Source: GCA-003244245 sp963823755 (GTDB lineage Bacteria > Actinomycetota > Actinomycetes > Mycobacteriales > Pseudonocardiaceae). Taken from it: a stretch of DNA of 64,000 nucleotides. A model generated the notes under the pieces. The model saw only the letters and a list, made by a program, of their open reading frames with translations, did no database searches and was not told where the DNA came from. The position numbers were made by a program, and so were the translations under genes. Every line of letters starts with the position of its first letter. The stretch's first letter is position 1. Positions 8,144 to 16,496 of this stretch are shown piece after piece. Location of the stretch: assembly GCA_963823755.1 (NCBI GenBank), contig CAWGMP010000005.1, forward strand, positions 372,001 to 436,000, read 5' to 3'.

Positions 8144-8655
8144 CAGCTTCCCGCTTTCGGCAGTCGAGACTCGATCATCTGCGCGATCCGCAACGCCTCA
8201 GCGCACGAATCGACCGACGGCCCATTCAGGCTGAACGCGGGCGACACATTCACCACCAGCGACACCGGCCCACCATCCATCAGCTGCGTGCAGTCCGTGC
8301 GGTCACGATCTACTGAGAGGTGGGCTGCGGCCCGGCCACCGACCGTGTTGTCCGCGAAGCTGGTGAAAGCCGGATCATGCCGACGGGCTTTATACGAGGC
8401 GACAGTTTCCTTATCTCGCTCCAGGCCTAGCAGGTAGGGCTTACCTCGCCACTTGCAGCCGACTGAGCCCAGCAGGTTCACGGGCTTACGGGAGTCCACG
8501 TCGATACCCAGCCCGGCCAGCTCAGCATCGGTCAGGATGGTGCACATGTCCACCCTGCTGGCATCGGCCACAGCGGACGAGGGAGCGGTCCCGGACACCT
8601 TGGAACCGCAGCCGGCCGCAAACAGTGTCAACACGACCCCCACAACCCACCTCAC
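8143..8655 (-). CDS. DUF3558 lipoprotein
   Basis: 170 residues with a lipoprotein signal (MRWVVGVVLTLFAAGC; lipobox AAGC). The DUF3558 signature follows: VDMCTILTDAELAGLGI, a central GCKW turn and the C-terminal pattern CTQLMDGGPVSLVVNVSP...CAEALRIAQMIESRLP, with Cys residues likely forming disulfides. DUF3558 proteins are surface lipoproteins often found next to ESX substrate genes in Pseudonocardiaceae; their function is not known. It overlaps the upstream small gene by 4 bases and the downstream PPE-like gene by 1 base. Confidence 0.82.
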   Translation of the reverse strand: MRWVVGVVLTLFAAGCGSKVSGTAPSSAVADASRVDMCTILTDAELAGLGIDVDSRKPVNLLGSVGCKWRGKPYLLGLERDKETVASYKARRHDPAFTSFADNTVGGRAAAHLSVDRDRTDCTQLMDGGPVSLVVNVSPAFSLNGPSVDSCAEALRIAQMIESRLPKAGS

Positions 8656-9041
8656 TCGGACCGGCTCCCGAACATCTGCTCGTTCGCTGCGTCGACCTCG
8701 GTAACCGTGCGGCCAGCCGCGCGATAGGTCGCCGCCATGTTCGCAAACACCTTTTGAGCGTTCCGCATCGTGTCGATGTAGTCCTGCCCGGCCTGGGCGA
8801 ACCGAGCAGCAGCCGCTTGTCCGTCCTCATTGGCACCGAATTTGCGTAGCCGAGTGAGCTCGCGCGCGTCGTATACCAAGTCGTCGATGTCCCTGACCGC
8901 CTGGTCGCAGCGGGCAGCGGCGCGTTCGGCGACGCCGACTTCCATCCACAGCTCGCCGGCGGCAACCGCGGCCGCCAGGGAGTTCTGCTGCTGGACGACA
9001 CCCGCCAGCTGCACACCCGCAGGCTCGAAGCTGTTCGTCAT
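8652..9041 (-). CDS. Small helical ESX-cassette protein
   Basis: 129 residues, almost wholly alpha-helical: an N-terminal helix (VQLAGVVQQQNSLAAAVAAGELWMEVGVAERAAARCDQAV) and a C-terminal helix (ARFAQAGQDYIDTMRNAQKVFANMAATYRAAGRT). No canonical WXG turn is seen, but size and helical hairpin resemble Esx-like partners. It is the first gene of the cassette, with a good ribosome binding site (GAGGAGGGC) before ATG at 9041. The promoter probably lies at 9042-9157, between this gene and the mfd stop. It could be the helical partner of the PPE-like protein; that is inference. Confidence 0.68.
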   Translation of the reverse strand: MTNSFEPAGVQLAGVVQQQNSLAAAVAAGELWMEVGVAERAAARCDQAVRDIDDLVYDARELTRLRKFGANEDGQAAAARFAQAGQDYIDTMRNAQKVFANMAATYRAAGRTVTEVDAANEQMFGSRSE

Positions 9042-9157
9042 CGCCTGCCCTCCTCATCTGACCGGGAGTGACCGTACGCGAGTCAAGAAAGTCCAGGTGA
9101 CCGAGTCCTCGAGGGAGGGTGCGGTGCAGGTGGCAGGGCGCAGCGGTTCGCGCAACC

Positions 9158-12100
9158 TCAGCCGGCGTCGCCGAGCACGGCGGTGACCAGGCGGGTGCAC
9201 CAGTCGAGCAGCTCCCGGTCACGCAGCGGCGGGGCGCCGACGCCGCCGGAGCCTTCGCTGGGCCGGGGCACCATCAGGGTCTGCCCAGCCGACCGGTACA
9301 CCGCCTGGGGGTAGAGCCGGTTCAGGCGCACCACCTGGGAGTCCCGCAGCGTCACCGGTGCGAACCGCAGCTTGGAGCCCTGCACGGTCACCTCCGCCAC
9401 CCCGCGCGCCCGGCACACCAAACGGAAGCGGGCGACGTCCAGCAAAGTCACCACCGCAGGCGGCAGGGCACCGTAGCGATCGCGTAACTCGTCGGTGATG
9501 GCAGCCAGCCCCTCGACGTCCACCGATTCGGCGATCTTGCGATAGGCTTCCAGGCGCAGCCGTTCACCGGGGATGTAGTCGTGCGGTAGGTGCGCGTCCA
9601 CCGGCAGCTCGACCCGCACCGGGGCGGGCTCGGGCACGCCATCAGAAGGTCCCGCGCCTGCGGCGCGGCGGAATGCCTCCACTGCCTCGCCGACCAGCCG
9701 GATGTACAGGTCGAAACCGACTCCCGCGATGTGCCCGGACTGCTCACCACCCAGGATGTTGCCCGCGCCGCGGATCTCCAGGTCCTTCATTGCGACGGCC
9801 ATGCCGGCGCCGAGCTCGGTGTGCTGGGCGATGGTGGACAGTCGGTCGTGTGCCGTCTCCGTCAACGGCGTCTCGGGCGGGTAGAGGAAGTAGGCATAAC
9901 CCCGCTCGCGGGCTCGCCCCACCCGCCCGCGTAGCTGGTGCAACTGGGCGAGCCCGAGCAGATCACCGCGTTCCACGATGAGAGTGTTGGCATTGGAGAT
10001 GTCCAACCCGGTCTCGACGATCGTGGTGCACACCAGGACGTCGTGCTCACGCTCCCAGAACCCGGCGACGGTGCGCTCGAGTTGGTCCTCGTTCATCTGC
10101 CCGTGCGCGACCCCCACCCGCGCCTCGGGCACCAGCTCGCGGATCCGCCGAGCGGCCTTCTCGATCGAGGACACCCGGTTGTGCACATAGAAGACCTGCC
10201 CGTCGCGCAGCAGCTCGCGACGAATCGCCGCGCCGACCTGCTTGTCGTCGTAGGCCCCCACATAGGTCAGTACCGGATGGCGCTCCTCGGGCGGGGTGAG
10301 GATGGTCGACATCTCCCGGATGCCGGCCAAGCTCATCTCCAGGGTCCGCGGGATCGGGGTGGCGGACATGGTGAGCACGTCGACGGCGGTGCGCAGGGCC
10401 TTGATGTGCTCCTTGTGCTCGACACCGAAGCGCTGCTCCTCATCGACCACCACCAAGCCGAGATCCTTCCAGCGCACGCCCGGCTGCAACAGCCGGTGGG
10501 TGCCGATCACGATGTCCACCGAGCCTTCGGCGAGCCCGCGCAAGGTCTCCGACGCGTCGCCGGGGTGGGTGAACCGGGACAGCCCGCGCACCGTGACCGG
10601 AAACGAATGCATCCGGTCGGAGAAGGTCTGCAGGTGCTGCTGGGCGAGCAGCGTGGTGGGCACCAGCACGGCCACCTGCTTGCCGTCCTGCACGGCCTTG
10701 AAGGCGGCCCGCACGGCGATCTCGGTCTTGCCGTAACCGACGTCGCCGCAGACCACCCGGTCCATCGGGACCCCGCTGCGCATGTCCGCCTTGACCTCGT
10801 TGATCGCGGCGAGCTGGTCGATCGTCTCGGTATAGGGGAAGGCGTCCTCCAGCTCGGCCTGCCACGGCGTGTCCGGTCCGAACGCATGCCCCGGGGAGGA
10901 CTGCCGGGCCGCGTACAGCTGCACCAGCTCGGCGGCGATCTCCTTGACCGCCTTGCGGGCCCGGCCCTTGGTCTTGGCCCAGTCCGACCCGCCCAGCTTG
11001 TTCAGCGTCGGCAGCTCGCCCCCGACGTAACGGGTGACCTGGTCGAGCTGGTCGGTGGGGATGTAGAGCCGATCTCCTGGTTGGCCCCGCTTGCTGGGCG
11101 CGTACTCCACCAGCAGGTACTCCCGGGTGGACCCACCGACGGTGCGCTCCACCATCTGCAGGAACCGGCCGATACCGTGCTGCTCGTGCACCACATGATC
11201 GCCGGCGCGCAGGGCCGGCGGGTCCACCGCATTGCGCCGGCGGACCGGCATCTTCGACATCTCCCGGCTGCTCGTGCCGCCGCGGGCCCCGGTGATGTCC
11301 GTTTCGGTGAGCACCACCAGCCCCAAGCCGGGGATCAGGAAGCCCTCCTCCAGGGTGCCGCGGACCACGGTGACGGTTCCCGCGGTGGGTGGCTGGTCCA
11401 GCCCGTCAGCGGCATGCACCGCCGGCACCTCGGTGTCGCGCAACTGCTCGCAGGCGCGCTGCGCGGTGCCGGTGCCGGGCACCACCAGGACCGCCGCGCC
11501 ACCGGTGGCGATGTGCGCACGCAGGTCGGCGAAAGCGCGCGCCACATCGCCGTGGTAGGGCGGCGCGGGCATGATCTGCAACCGCAGCGGGCCGTCGGCG
11601 TCGGTGGTCAGCGGGCTCAGCGTCCACCACGCCACCCCAGTGCTGCGGGCGTGCTCAGCAACCTCATCCAAGCTGCGGTAAGCCGAAGCGGACAGGTCCA
11701 GCGCCGCGACGTCCACCGGGGCGGCACCGCCGCCTGCGGCGACCATCCAGGATGCCTCCAGGAACTCCTTCCCGGTACGGACCAGGTCGGCCGCCCGGGT
11801 CCGGATCCGTTCCGGATCGGCCAGCAGCACGTGAGTGCCCGCCGGCATCGCGTCGGTGAGCAACTGGAGATCCGCACCGGCGAGCACCGGGATGAGCGAC
11901 TCCATGCCCTCAGCGGGGATCCCGGCGGCCACCTTCTCCAGCAGCTGCGCGACCGGCCCGGGTGGAGCCTGCGCGACGAGCCGCGCCGCGGCGGCCCGCA
12001 CCCCGTCGGTGAGCAGTAGCTCCCGGCACGGCGGTGCATGCAGCTCGTCGACCTGCGCCAAGGTGCGCTGGTCGGCGACCGCGAACGAGCGGACCTCGGA

Positions 12101-12754
12101 CACCTCGTCGCCCCAGAACTCCACCCGCAGCGGGTGATCGGCGGTGGGCGGGAAGACGTCGATGATGCCGCCGCGGACCGCGAACTCACCGCGGCGATCG
12201 ACCATGTCGACCCGGGTGTAGGCGAGATCCACCAGCCGTGCCAGCACGCCGTCGAAGTCGTGCGTCTGCCCGACCTGCAGCCGCACCGGGGCGATGTCGC
12301 CCAGGCCGGCGAGCATCGGCTGGATCAGCGACCGCACGGTCGCGACCACTACCTGCAAGGGACCTGTGGATGTGTCGCCGGGCTCCTCGGGATGGCCCAG
12401 CCGGCGCAGCACGGCCAGCCGCCGCCCCACGGTGTCGGCCCGGGGGGACAGCCGCTCGTGCGGCAGCGTCTCCCAGGAGGGCAACGAGGCGACCACGCCC
12501 GCGCCCAGCACGTCGGCCAGTTCGGCGGCCAGCTCACCGGCCTCGCGATCCGTGGCGGTGATGGCCAGCACCGGACGTCCTGCGCGGGCCAATGCGGCCA
12601 CGACCAGCGGGCGGGTCGCAGGTGGCCCCTGCAGCTCCAACTCGGGGACACCGGCCCGCCCGACGAGTTCGCGCAGCGAGGGCTCGGGCAGTACCGCCTC
12701 GAGCAGGCCGGACAGGTGAGCGGATGTGGTCGGTAGCGCAGTCGCTACAGGCAC
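9158..12754 (-). CDS. mfd: Transcription-repair coupling factor Mfd
   Basis: 1198 residues, normal for Mfd. The UvrB-homology N-terminus (LPSWETLPHERLSPRADTVGRRLAVLRRL), the RNA polymerase-interacting domain (LRAGDHVVHEQHGIGRFLQMVERT), and the RecG-like helicase core are all present: Walker A VCGDVGYGKTEIAVRAAFKA, DEEQ box VVVDEEQRFGV, SATPIPRT, and TRG motif LHQLRGRVGRARERGYAYFLY. Mfd removes stalled RNA polymerase and recruits UvrA. I place the start at GTG 12754 (PVATALPTTSAHLSGL) because it gives family length; the frame is open to 12925 but that part is unrelated. In mycobacteria mfd is close to glmU; here the glycan locus lies between them. Confidence 0.97.
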   Translation of the reverse strand: MPVATALPTTSAHLSGLLEAVLPEPSLRELVGRAGVPELELQGPPATRPLVVAALARAGRPVLAITATDREAGELAAELADVLGAGVVASLPSWETLPHERLSPRADTVGRRLAVLRRLGHPEEPGDTSTGPLQVVVATVRSLIQPMLAGLGDIAPVRLQVGQTHDFDGVLARLVDLAYTRVDMVDRRGEFAVRGGIIDVFPPTADHPLRVEFWGDEVSEVRSFAVADQRTLAQVDELHAPPCRELLLTDGVRAAAARLVAQAPPGPVAQLLEKVAAGIPAEGMESLIPVLAGADLQLLTDAMPAGTHVLLADPERIRTRAADLVRTGKEFLEASWMVAAGGGAAPVDVAALDLSASAYRSLDEVAEHARSTGVAWWTLSPLTTDADGPLRLQIMPAPPYHGDVARAFADLRAHIATGGAAVLVVPGTGTAQRACEQLRDTEVPAVHAADGLDQPPTAGTVTVVRGTLEEGFLIPGLGLVVLTETDITGARGGTSSREMSKMPVRRRNAVDPPALRAGDHVVHEQHGIGRFLQMVERTVGGSTREYLLVEYAPSKRGQPGDRLYIPTDQLDQVTRYVGGELPTLNKLGGSDWAKTKGRARKAVKEIAAELVQLYAARQSSPGHAFGPDTPWQAELEDAFPYTETIDQLAAINEVKADMRSGVPMDRVVCGDVGYGKTEIAVRAAFKAVQDGKQVAVLVPTTLLAQQHLQTFSDRMHSFPVTVRGLSRFTHPGDASETLRGLAEGSVDIVIGTHRLLQPGVRWKDLGLVVVDEEQRFGVEHKEHIKALRTAVDVLTMSATPIPRTLEMSLAGIREMSTILTPPEERHPVLTYVGAYDDKQVGAAIRRELLRDGQVFYVHNRVSSIEKAARRIRELVPEARVGVAHGQMNEDQLERTVAGFWEREHDVLVCTTIVETGLDISNANTLIVERGDLLGLAQLHQLRGRVGRARERGYAYFLYPPETPLTETAHDRLSTIAQHTELGAGMAVAMKDLEIRGAGNILGGEQSGHIAGVGFDLYIRLVGEAVEAFRRAAGAGPSDGVPEPAPVRVELPVDAHLPHDYIPGERLRLEAYRKIAESVDVEGLAAITDELRDRYGALPPAVVTLLDVARFRLVCRARGVAEVTVQGSKLRFAPVTLRDSQVVRLNRLYPQAVYRSAGQTLMVPRPSEGSGGVGAPPLRDRELLDWCTRLVTAVLGDAG

Positions 12755-13094
12755 CGTGGTGAACCTTTCAGGCGGCGACGTTGATCGGGCGGAGACGTTG
12801 GTGAGGCACAGTCGACGCAGAACAGACCCCTGCCCGGAACAAGACCGTCGCACGCCGGGTCGTGGTGCCCACGTTACCGACCGGCCTCCTACCCGATCCC
12901 GCCGGGTCGGTGTGGTGTGCGACACCGCCGAGGGGGTTGGTAGTCCTTGAAGACCATCTTACGTGCCGTGTTCGGCGATCTCGGTAATCAGTTGGCCACT
13001 CACGGTTGTATGCTCAAGACGGATCAATCAATTATCTGACTTTTCTCAGGCCTAACACTAGCGGTGAGGTGGGGGCATTGGCGACCGTTGAAGG
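12755..13094. promoter_or_regulatory. Intergenic region between divergent mfd and the glycan-locus regulator
   Basis: 340 bases with no plausible gene. The stretch 12965-13060 is clearly richer in A/T than the surroundings (for example TCAATCAATTATCTGACTTT near 13023) and must hold the promoter for the plus-strand regulator at 13095 and, at the other end, that for mfd. I could not identify a convincing pair of -35/-10 hexamers or a clear operator palindrome. Confidence 0.45.
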
Positions 13095-13805
13095 ATGGGC
13101 GAATCCGAACAATCCGACCGGTTCGACATGACCACCTCCGGAACGACCAGCATCGTACTCGGCGACGACCATGCAGTGTTCGTGGAATCGCTGGTCTCGG
13201 TACTAGTCGGAGCGGGGTTCCGGGTACCGGCGGTCGCCCGAAGCCTGACCGGAACGATCGAGGCGGTCCGTCATTATCGGCCCGATGTCTGCTTGCTGGG
13301 TCGACGTTTCTCTGATGGTGACGGAGTTACTGCGATCGATCGCCTCATCGGGGCGAGTCCGGTGACTCGAATACTCATTCTCGCGGCAGACGATGATACC
13401 GATGCGATGCGCCAGGCCGTCCGGCTGGGAGCCGCCGGCTACGTGCACAAGACGTGGGGGATTCGCAAGCTGGTGCACGCACTGGAGCGGGTCGTCGATG
13501 GCGCGGTCGTGCTGGACGCACCGCGGGTGACCAGTGCACGATCCGACGTCTCGGAAGCACACCGGCTCGCTGCTCACCTGACGGCCCGCGAGCGAGAGTG
13601 CCTCGCGTTGCTCGTCGAGGGACTCGATACCTCGGCGATGACGCTTCGACTCGGTGTCTCGACAACCACTGTTCGAAGCCACGTGCAGGCGTTGCTGACA
13701 AAGCTCGGAGTGCACTCCCGGCTCGAGGCTGCCACGTTCGCTGTGCGCTACGACCTCATCGATCACGATCAGCATGGCGCGGAGGGCCGTACGAGAACGG
13801 GATAA
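13095..13805 (+). CDS. LuxR-type response regulator with degenerate receiver (Asp to Gly)
   Basis: 236 residues: receiver-like domain about 18-135, then a LuxR/NarL helix-turn-helix (LTARERECLALLVEGLDTSAMTLRLGVSTTTVRSHVQALLTKLGVHSRLEAATFA). The acidic pair D24 D25 and the conserved Lys (K119, VHKTW) are kept, but the phospho-acceptor position is Gly69 (RPDVCLLGRRF, where the family has LLD), and the switch Thr is Ala (LILAADD). It cannot be phosphorylated in the usual way, so control by protein level or ligand is likely. ATG 13095 is the first start; ATG 13128 is also possible. It opens the glycan locus, 3 bases before a second regulator. Confidence 0.85.
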   Translation: MGESEQSDRFDMTTSGTTSIVLGDDHAVFVESLVSVLVGAGFRVPAVARSLTGTIEAVRHYRPDVCLLGRRFSDGDGVTAIDRLIGASPVTRILILAADDDTDAMRQAVRLGAAGYVHKTWGIRKLVHALERVVDGAVVLDAPRVTSARSDVSEAHRLAAHLTARERECLALLVEGLDTSAMTLRLGVSTTTVRSHVQALLTKLGVHSRLEAATFAVRYDLIDHDQHGAEGRTRTG

Positions 13806-13807
13806 TC

Positions 13808-14545
13808 GTGAATGGGGCTATGAAATTGAGGAAGTTTAGCGCCGGCCGCGGTATCTGCCCAGTTCGGGTTTTACTGGTCGACGACCAGCAAATGCTGATC
13901 GAAGCGCTCGCGGCCAGATTGTCCACAACTGCTGACATCGTCGTTGTCGGGCACTGCACGACACGGGATCCGTATCCAGAGAAACTCGCAACTCTGCTGC
14001 GCCCGGACGTCATCACCATTGAGGCCGCACAGGCTCATGACACCCCCACGCTGCTGACAGCGTTTCGCACGGCGTGGCCGCCCGCACGGGTCGTGGTGCT
14101 CACCGCGAGCCGTGACCCTGAGCAGGCTGTCGAAGCTGCGCGGGCGGGAGCCGATGGGTGGGTGTCGAAGGAGTCCACGATCGACACGCTCACCGACGCA
14201 CTGCGGTACGCGAGTCGGGGGCATGCCTTCTTCCCACCCGAGGAGCTGGGCCACGTCCTTGCCGAGCTGCGAGCCGACGTCGGGCGCGCGCAGCGCCGCG
14301 AAGGACCGCTGGACGTCCTGACTCCTCGAGAGCTCGACGTGCTGATGTGCCTGGCGCAGGGCCACTGCCCGGCAGCGATCGCCGACGAGCTCGGGGTGTC
14401 GGCGAACACGGTCCGTACCCACACCAACAAGATCTTCGCGAAGCTGGGGGTGCACAGCCGGTTGGAGGCTGTCACTGTGACGCGGGGGGCACTCCGGCAC
14501 AGCCGGCCTCCCCTGACCGGCGTCGCCGGTTCACACCATGAGTGA
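13808..14545 (+). CDS. LuxR-type response regulator with Asp-to-Glu receiver
   Basis: 245 residues from GTG 13808, with GGGA 5 bases upstream; ATG 13820 is an alternative. The receiver core VRVLLVDDQQMLIEALAARL keeps the acidic pair (D25, D26) and Lys121 (VSKEST), but the phospho-acceptor is Glu72 (RPDVITIEAAQ). Asp to Glu at this site can mimic the phosphorylated state. The C-terminal LuxR helix-turn-helix reads LTPRELDVLMCLAQGHCPAAIADELGVSANTVRTHTNKIFAKLGVHSRLEAV. It is clearly paralogous to the regulator at 26442-27113 that closes this arm. Its end overlaps the deacetylase gene by 8 bases, so it is part of that operon. Confidence 0.87.
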   Translation: MNGAMKLRKFSAGRGICPVRVLLVDDQQMLIEALAARLSTTADIVVVGHCTTRDPYPEKLATLLRPDVITIEAAQAHDTPTLLTAFRTAWPPARVVVLTASRDPEQAVEAARAGADGWVSKESTIDTLTDALRYASRGHAFFPPEELGHVLAELRADVGRAQRREGPLDVLTPRELDVLMCLAQGHCPAAIADELGVSANTVRTHTNKIFAKLGVHSRLEAVTVTRGALRHSRPPLTGVAGSHHE

Positions 14546-15275
14546 AGGGATCGACGAAATCCGCCCGGACGACCGCCCCGACCACCACCTGCCCGCAGTG
14601 TTGATGTATCACTCGGTGGCGCCGTACGACCAGGACCCCTATCTCGTGACCGTGCGTCCCGCCCGATTCGAGCAGCAGCTGCGGTGGCTGCGCAGGCGGG
14701 GTCTGCGGGGAACCTCGATGCGCGAGCTGCTGGCGGCGCGGCGCGGCGGCACCGACCGGGGCCTGGTCGGGCTCACCTTCGACGACGGCTACGCCGACTT
14801 CTGCGAGTACGTACTGCCCGCGCTGGCGCGGTTCGGCTTCACCGCGACTGTGTTCGTGATCGCCGACCTGCTGGGCGGCGTCAACTCGTGGGATGTGGCG
14901 GGACCCCGCAAAGCCCTCATGACAGCCGACCAGATCCGCCACGCGGTGGCCCGCGGAATGGAGATCGGCTCGCACGGTCGGCGGCATGTGTCGTTGACAT
15001 CGAGCGGCGAGGACGAACTCACCGTTGAGGTCTCGGGGAGCCGGGCCGTCTTGCAGGAGGTGTCCGGCCAGGAGATCGCGGGCTTCTGCTACCCCTACGG
15101 GCACCTGGACGCGCCGGCCGTCAAGGCGGTACGCGCCGCCGGGTACCACTACGGATGCGCGATCTGGCGATCGCAGCTGACCGGTCTGCACGCACTGCCA
15201 CGCACCTACGTCGGGGACCGGGACGGGTCACTGCGACTGCTCGCCAAGTGGTACCGCCACCGCCTGCGTTCGTGA
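14538..15275 (+). CDS. Polysaccharide deacetylase (NodB/CE4 domain)
   Basis: 245 residues. CE4 motifs: motif 1 LTFDDGYADF (D82 catalytic base, D83 metal ligand), motif 2 SHGRRHVSL (metal ligands H146 and H150), motif 3 FCYPYGHLDAPAVKAV. The enzyme should remove N-acetyl groups from GlcNAc-containing polymers. No signal peptide or membrane helix is seen, so it is either cytosolic or exported by another route, unlike the usual extracellular PgaB/IcaB. It overlaps the regulator upstream (8 bases) and the GT4 gene downstream (GTGA). Its substrate is probably the product of the processive GT2 in the same arm. Confidence 0.88.
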   Translation: MSEGIDEIRPDDRPDHHLPAVLMYHSVAPYDQDPYLVTVRPARFEQQLRWLRRRGLRGTSMRELLAARRGGTDRGLVGLTFDDGYADFCEYVLPALARFGFTATVFVIADLLGGVNSWDVAGPRKALMTADQIRHAVARGMEIGSHGRRHVSLTSSGEDELTVEVSGSRAVLQEVSGQEIAGFCYPYGHLDAPAVKAVRAAGYHYGCAIWRSQLTGLHALPRTYVGDRDGSLRLLAKWYRHRLRS

Positions 15276-16378
15276 CCCCCCTGACCGTGCTGCACGCGGC
15301 CCAGCCCACCGACGCCGGAGTCGCCAGGTATGTCGCGGCTGTGGCTGCCGACCAGCTCGTCCGAGGCTGGCAGGTCGTGGTCGCCTGTCCCTCCGGCGGG
15401 CAGCTCACCGCCGGATTGGCCGCGGGCGGGGTACCGCGGCTGCACTGGCCCGCGACCCGTTCACCCGGCGTGCACACCGTTCCTGAGACGCAGCGGCTAC
15501 GCCGATTGATCAGGACGGTCCAGCCCGACGTGGTGCACCTGCACTCGGCGAAGGCAGGGTTGGCCGGGCGGCTCGCGGTGCGCGGCACCCGGCCAACCCT
15601 GTTCCAACCGCACGGGTGGTCGTGGCTGGCCGCGCGGGGCGTGACCGCCCGTGGTGCGTTGGCCTGGGAACGCGTTGCGGCGCGCTGGACGGACCTGCTC
15701 GTGTGCGTTGGCGAGGGCGAGGCCGCGCAGGCCCGTCACGGTCAGGTGGACGCCCGCCGTGTCGTCATCCGCAACGGCGTCGATCTCGCGATCTTCACGC
15801 CGGCCGACGAGCAGACTCGTGCCGCCGCCCGCGACCAGCAGGGAGTCGACCGTGAGGTGCCACTGGCGGTGTGCCTCGGTCGGGTCACCCGGCAGAAGGG
15901 TCAGGACGCGCTGCTCGCGGCGTGGCCCCGGGTGCGGCGGCACCGCCCCACAGCACAGCTGTGCATCATCGGCGACGGCGATCTGCTGCCCACCTTGCGC
16001 GGCAGCGCCCCGCCCGGCGTGCGGTTCGTGCCACCGGTCACCGATCCCCGGCCCTGGTACGCCGCGGCCGACGTGGTGGTCGTGCCCTCACGCTGGGAAG
16101 GTCTGTCGCTGACCCTGCTCGAAGCGCTGGCCAGTGGTTGCTCCGTGGTGGTCGCCGACATCCCGGGCCTCGCGGAGGCGGTCACCGCCAGCGTGGGTGC
16201 CCGGGTGCCGGTCGGCGACGCCGGAGCGCTGGCCGACGCCGTCGCGCTGCGGTTAGGCGATCGTGACCTGCGTGCCGTCGAGGCGTCAGCCGCCCGGCTG
16301 GCCGCTGACGCTTTCGACGTGCGGCGCACCTACGAGCAGCTCGCTGCCGTCACAGCTCAAGTCGCGCGGCGTCGATAA
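15272..16378 (+). CDS. GT4-family glycosyltransferase
   Basis: 368 residues from GTG 15272, which overlaps the deacetylase stop. GT-B fold: N-terminal acceptor domain (LTVLHAAQPTDAGVARYVAAVAADQLVRGWQVVVACPSGG), central V-L-C-LGRVTRQKGQDALLAAW donor-domain start, and the nucleotide-sugar binding segment VVVPSRWEGLSLTLLEALASGCSVVVADIPGLAEAV with the EGLSL-E motif. Likely adds one sugar to the lipid-linked repeat unit at the cytosolic membrane face. Donor and linkage cannot be read from sequence. A frame remains open upstream to 15155 but overlaps the deacetylase and is not used. Confidence 0.87.
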   Translation: MTPLTVLHAAQPTDAGVARYVAAVAADQLVRGWQVVVACPSGGQLTAGLAAGGVPRLHWPATRSPGVHTVPETQRLRRLIRTVQPDVVHLHSAKAGLAGRLAVRGTRPTLFQPHGWSWLAARGVTARGALAWERVAARWTDLLVCVGEGEAAQARHGQVDARRVVIRNGVDLAIFTPADEQTRAAARDQQGVDREVPLAVCLGRVTRQKGQDALLAAWPRVRRHRPTAQLCIIGDGDLLPTLRGSAPPGVRFVPPVTDPRPWYAAADVVVVPSRWEGLSLTLLEALASGCSVVVADIPGLAEAVTASVGARVPVGDAGALADAVALRLGDRDLRAVEASAARLAADAFDVRRTYEQLAAVTAQVARRR

Positions 16379-16496
16379 GCGGCCGGATCGACGGCGTCCA
16401 CCGAACGGCGTAGGCGACCTACTGCTGATGACGGAGGACCCAGCGCGCTGCTAATGCGACCGTCGGCACAGCACAGATCCACAGTCGGGGGGAATT

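Noticed and set aside
9938..12019. A 693-codon plus-strand frame opposite mfd.
   Set aside because: Antisense to conserved Mfd helicase motifs; same low-information composition as other antisense frames.
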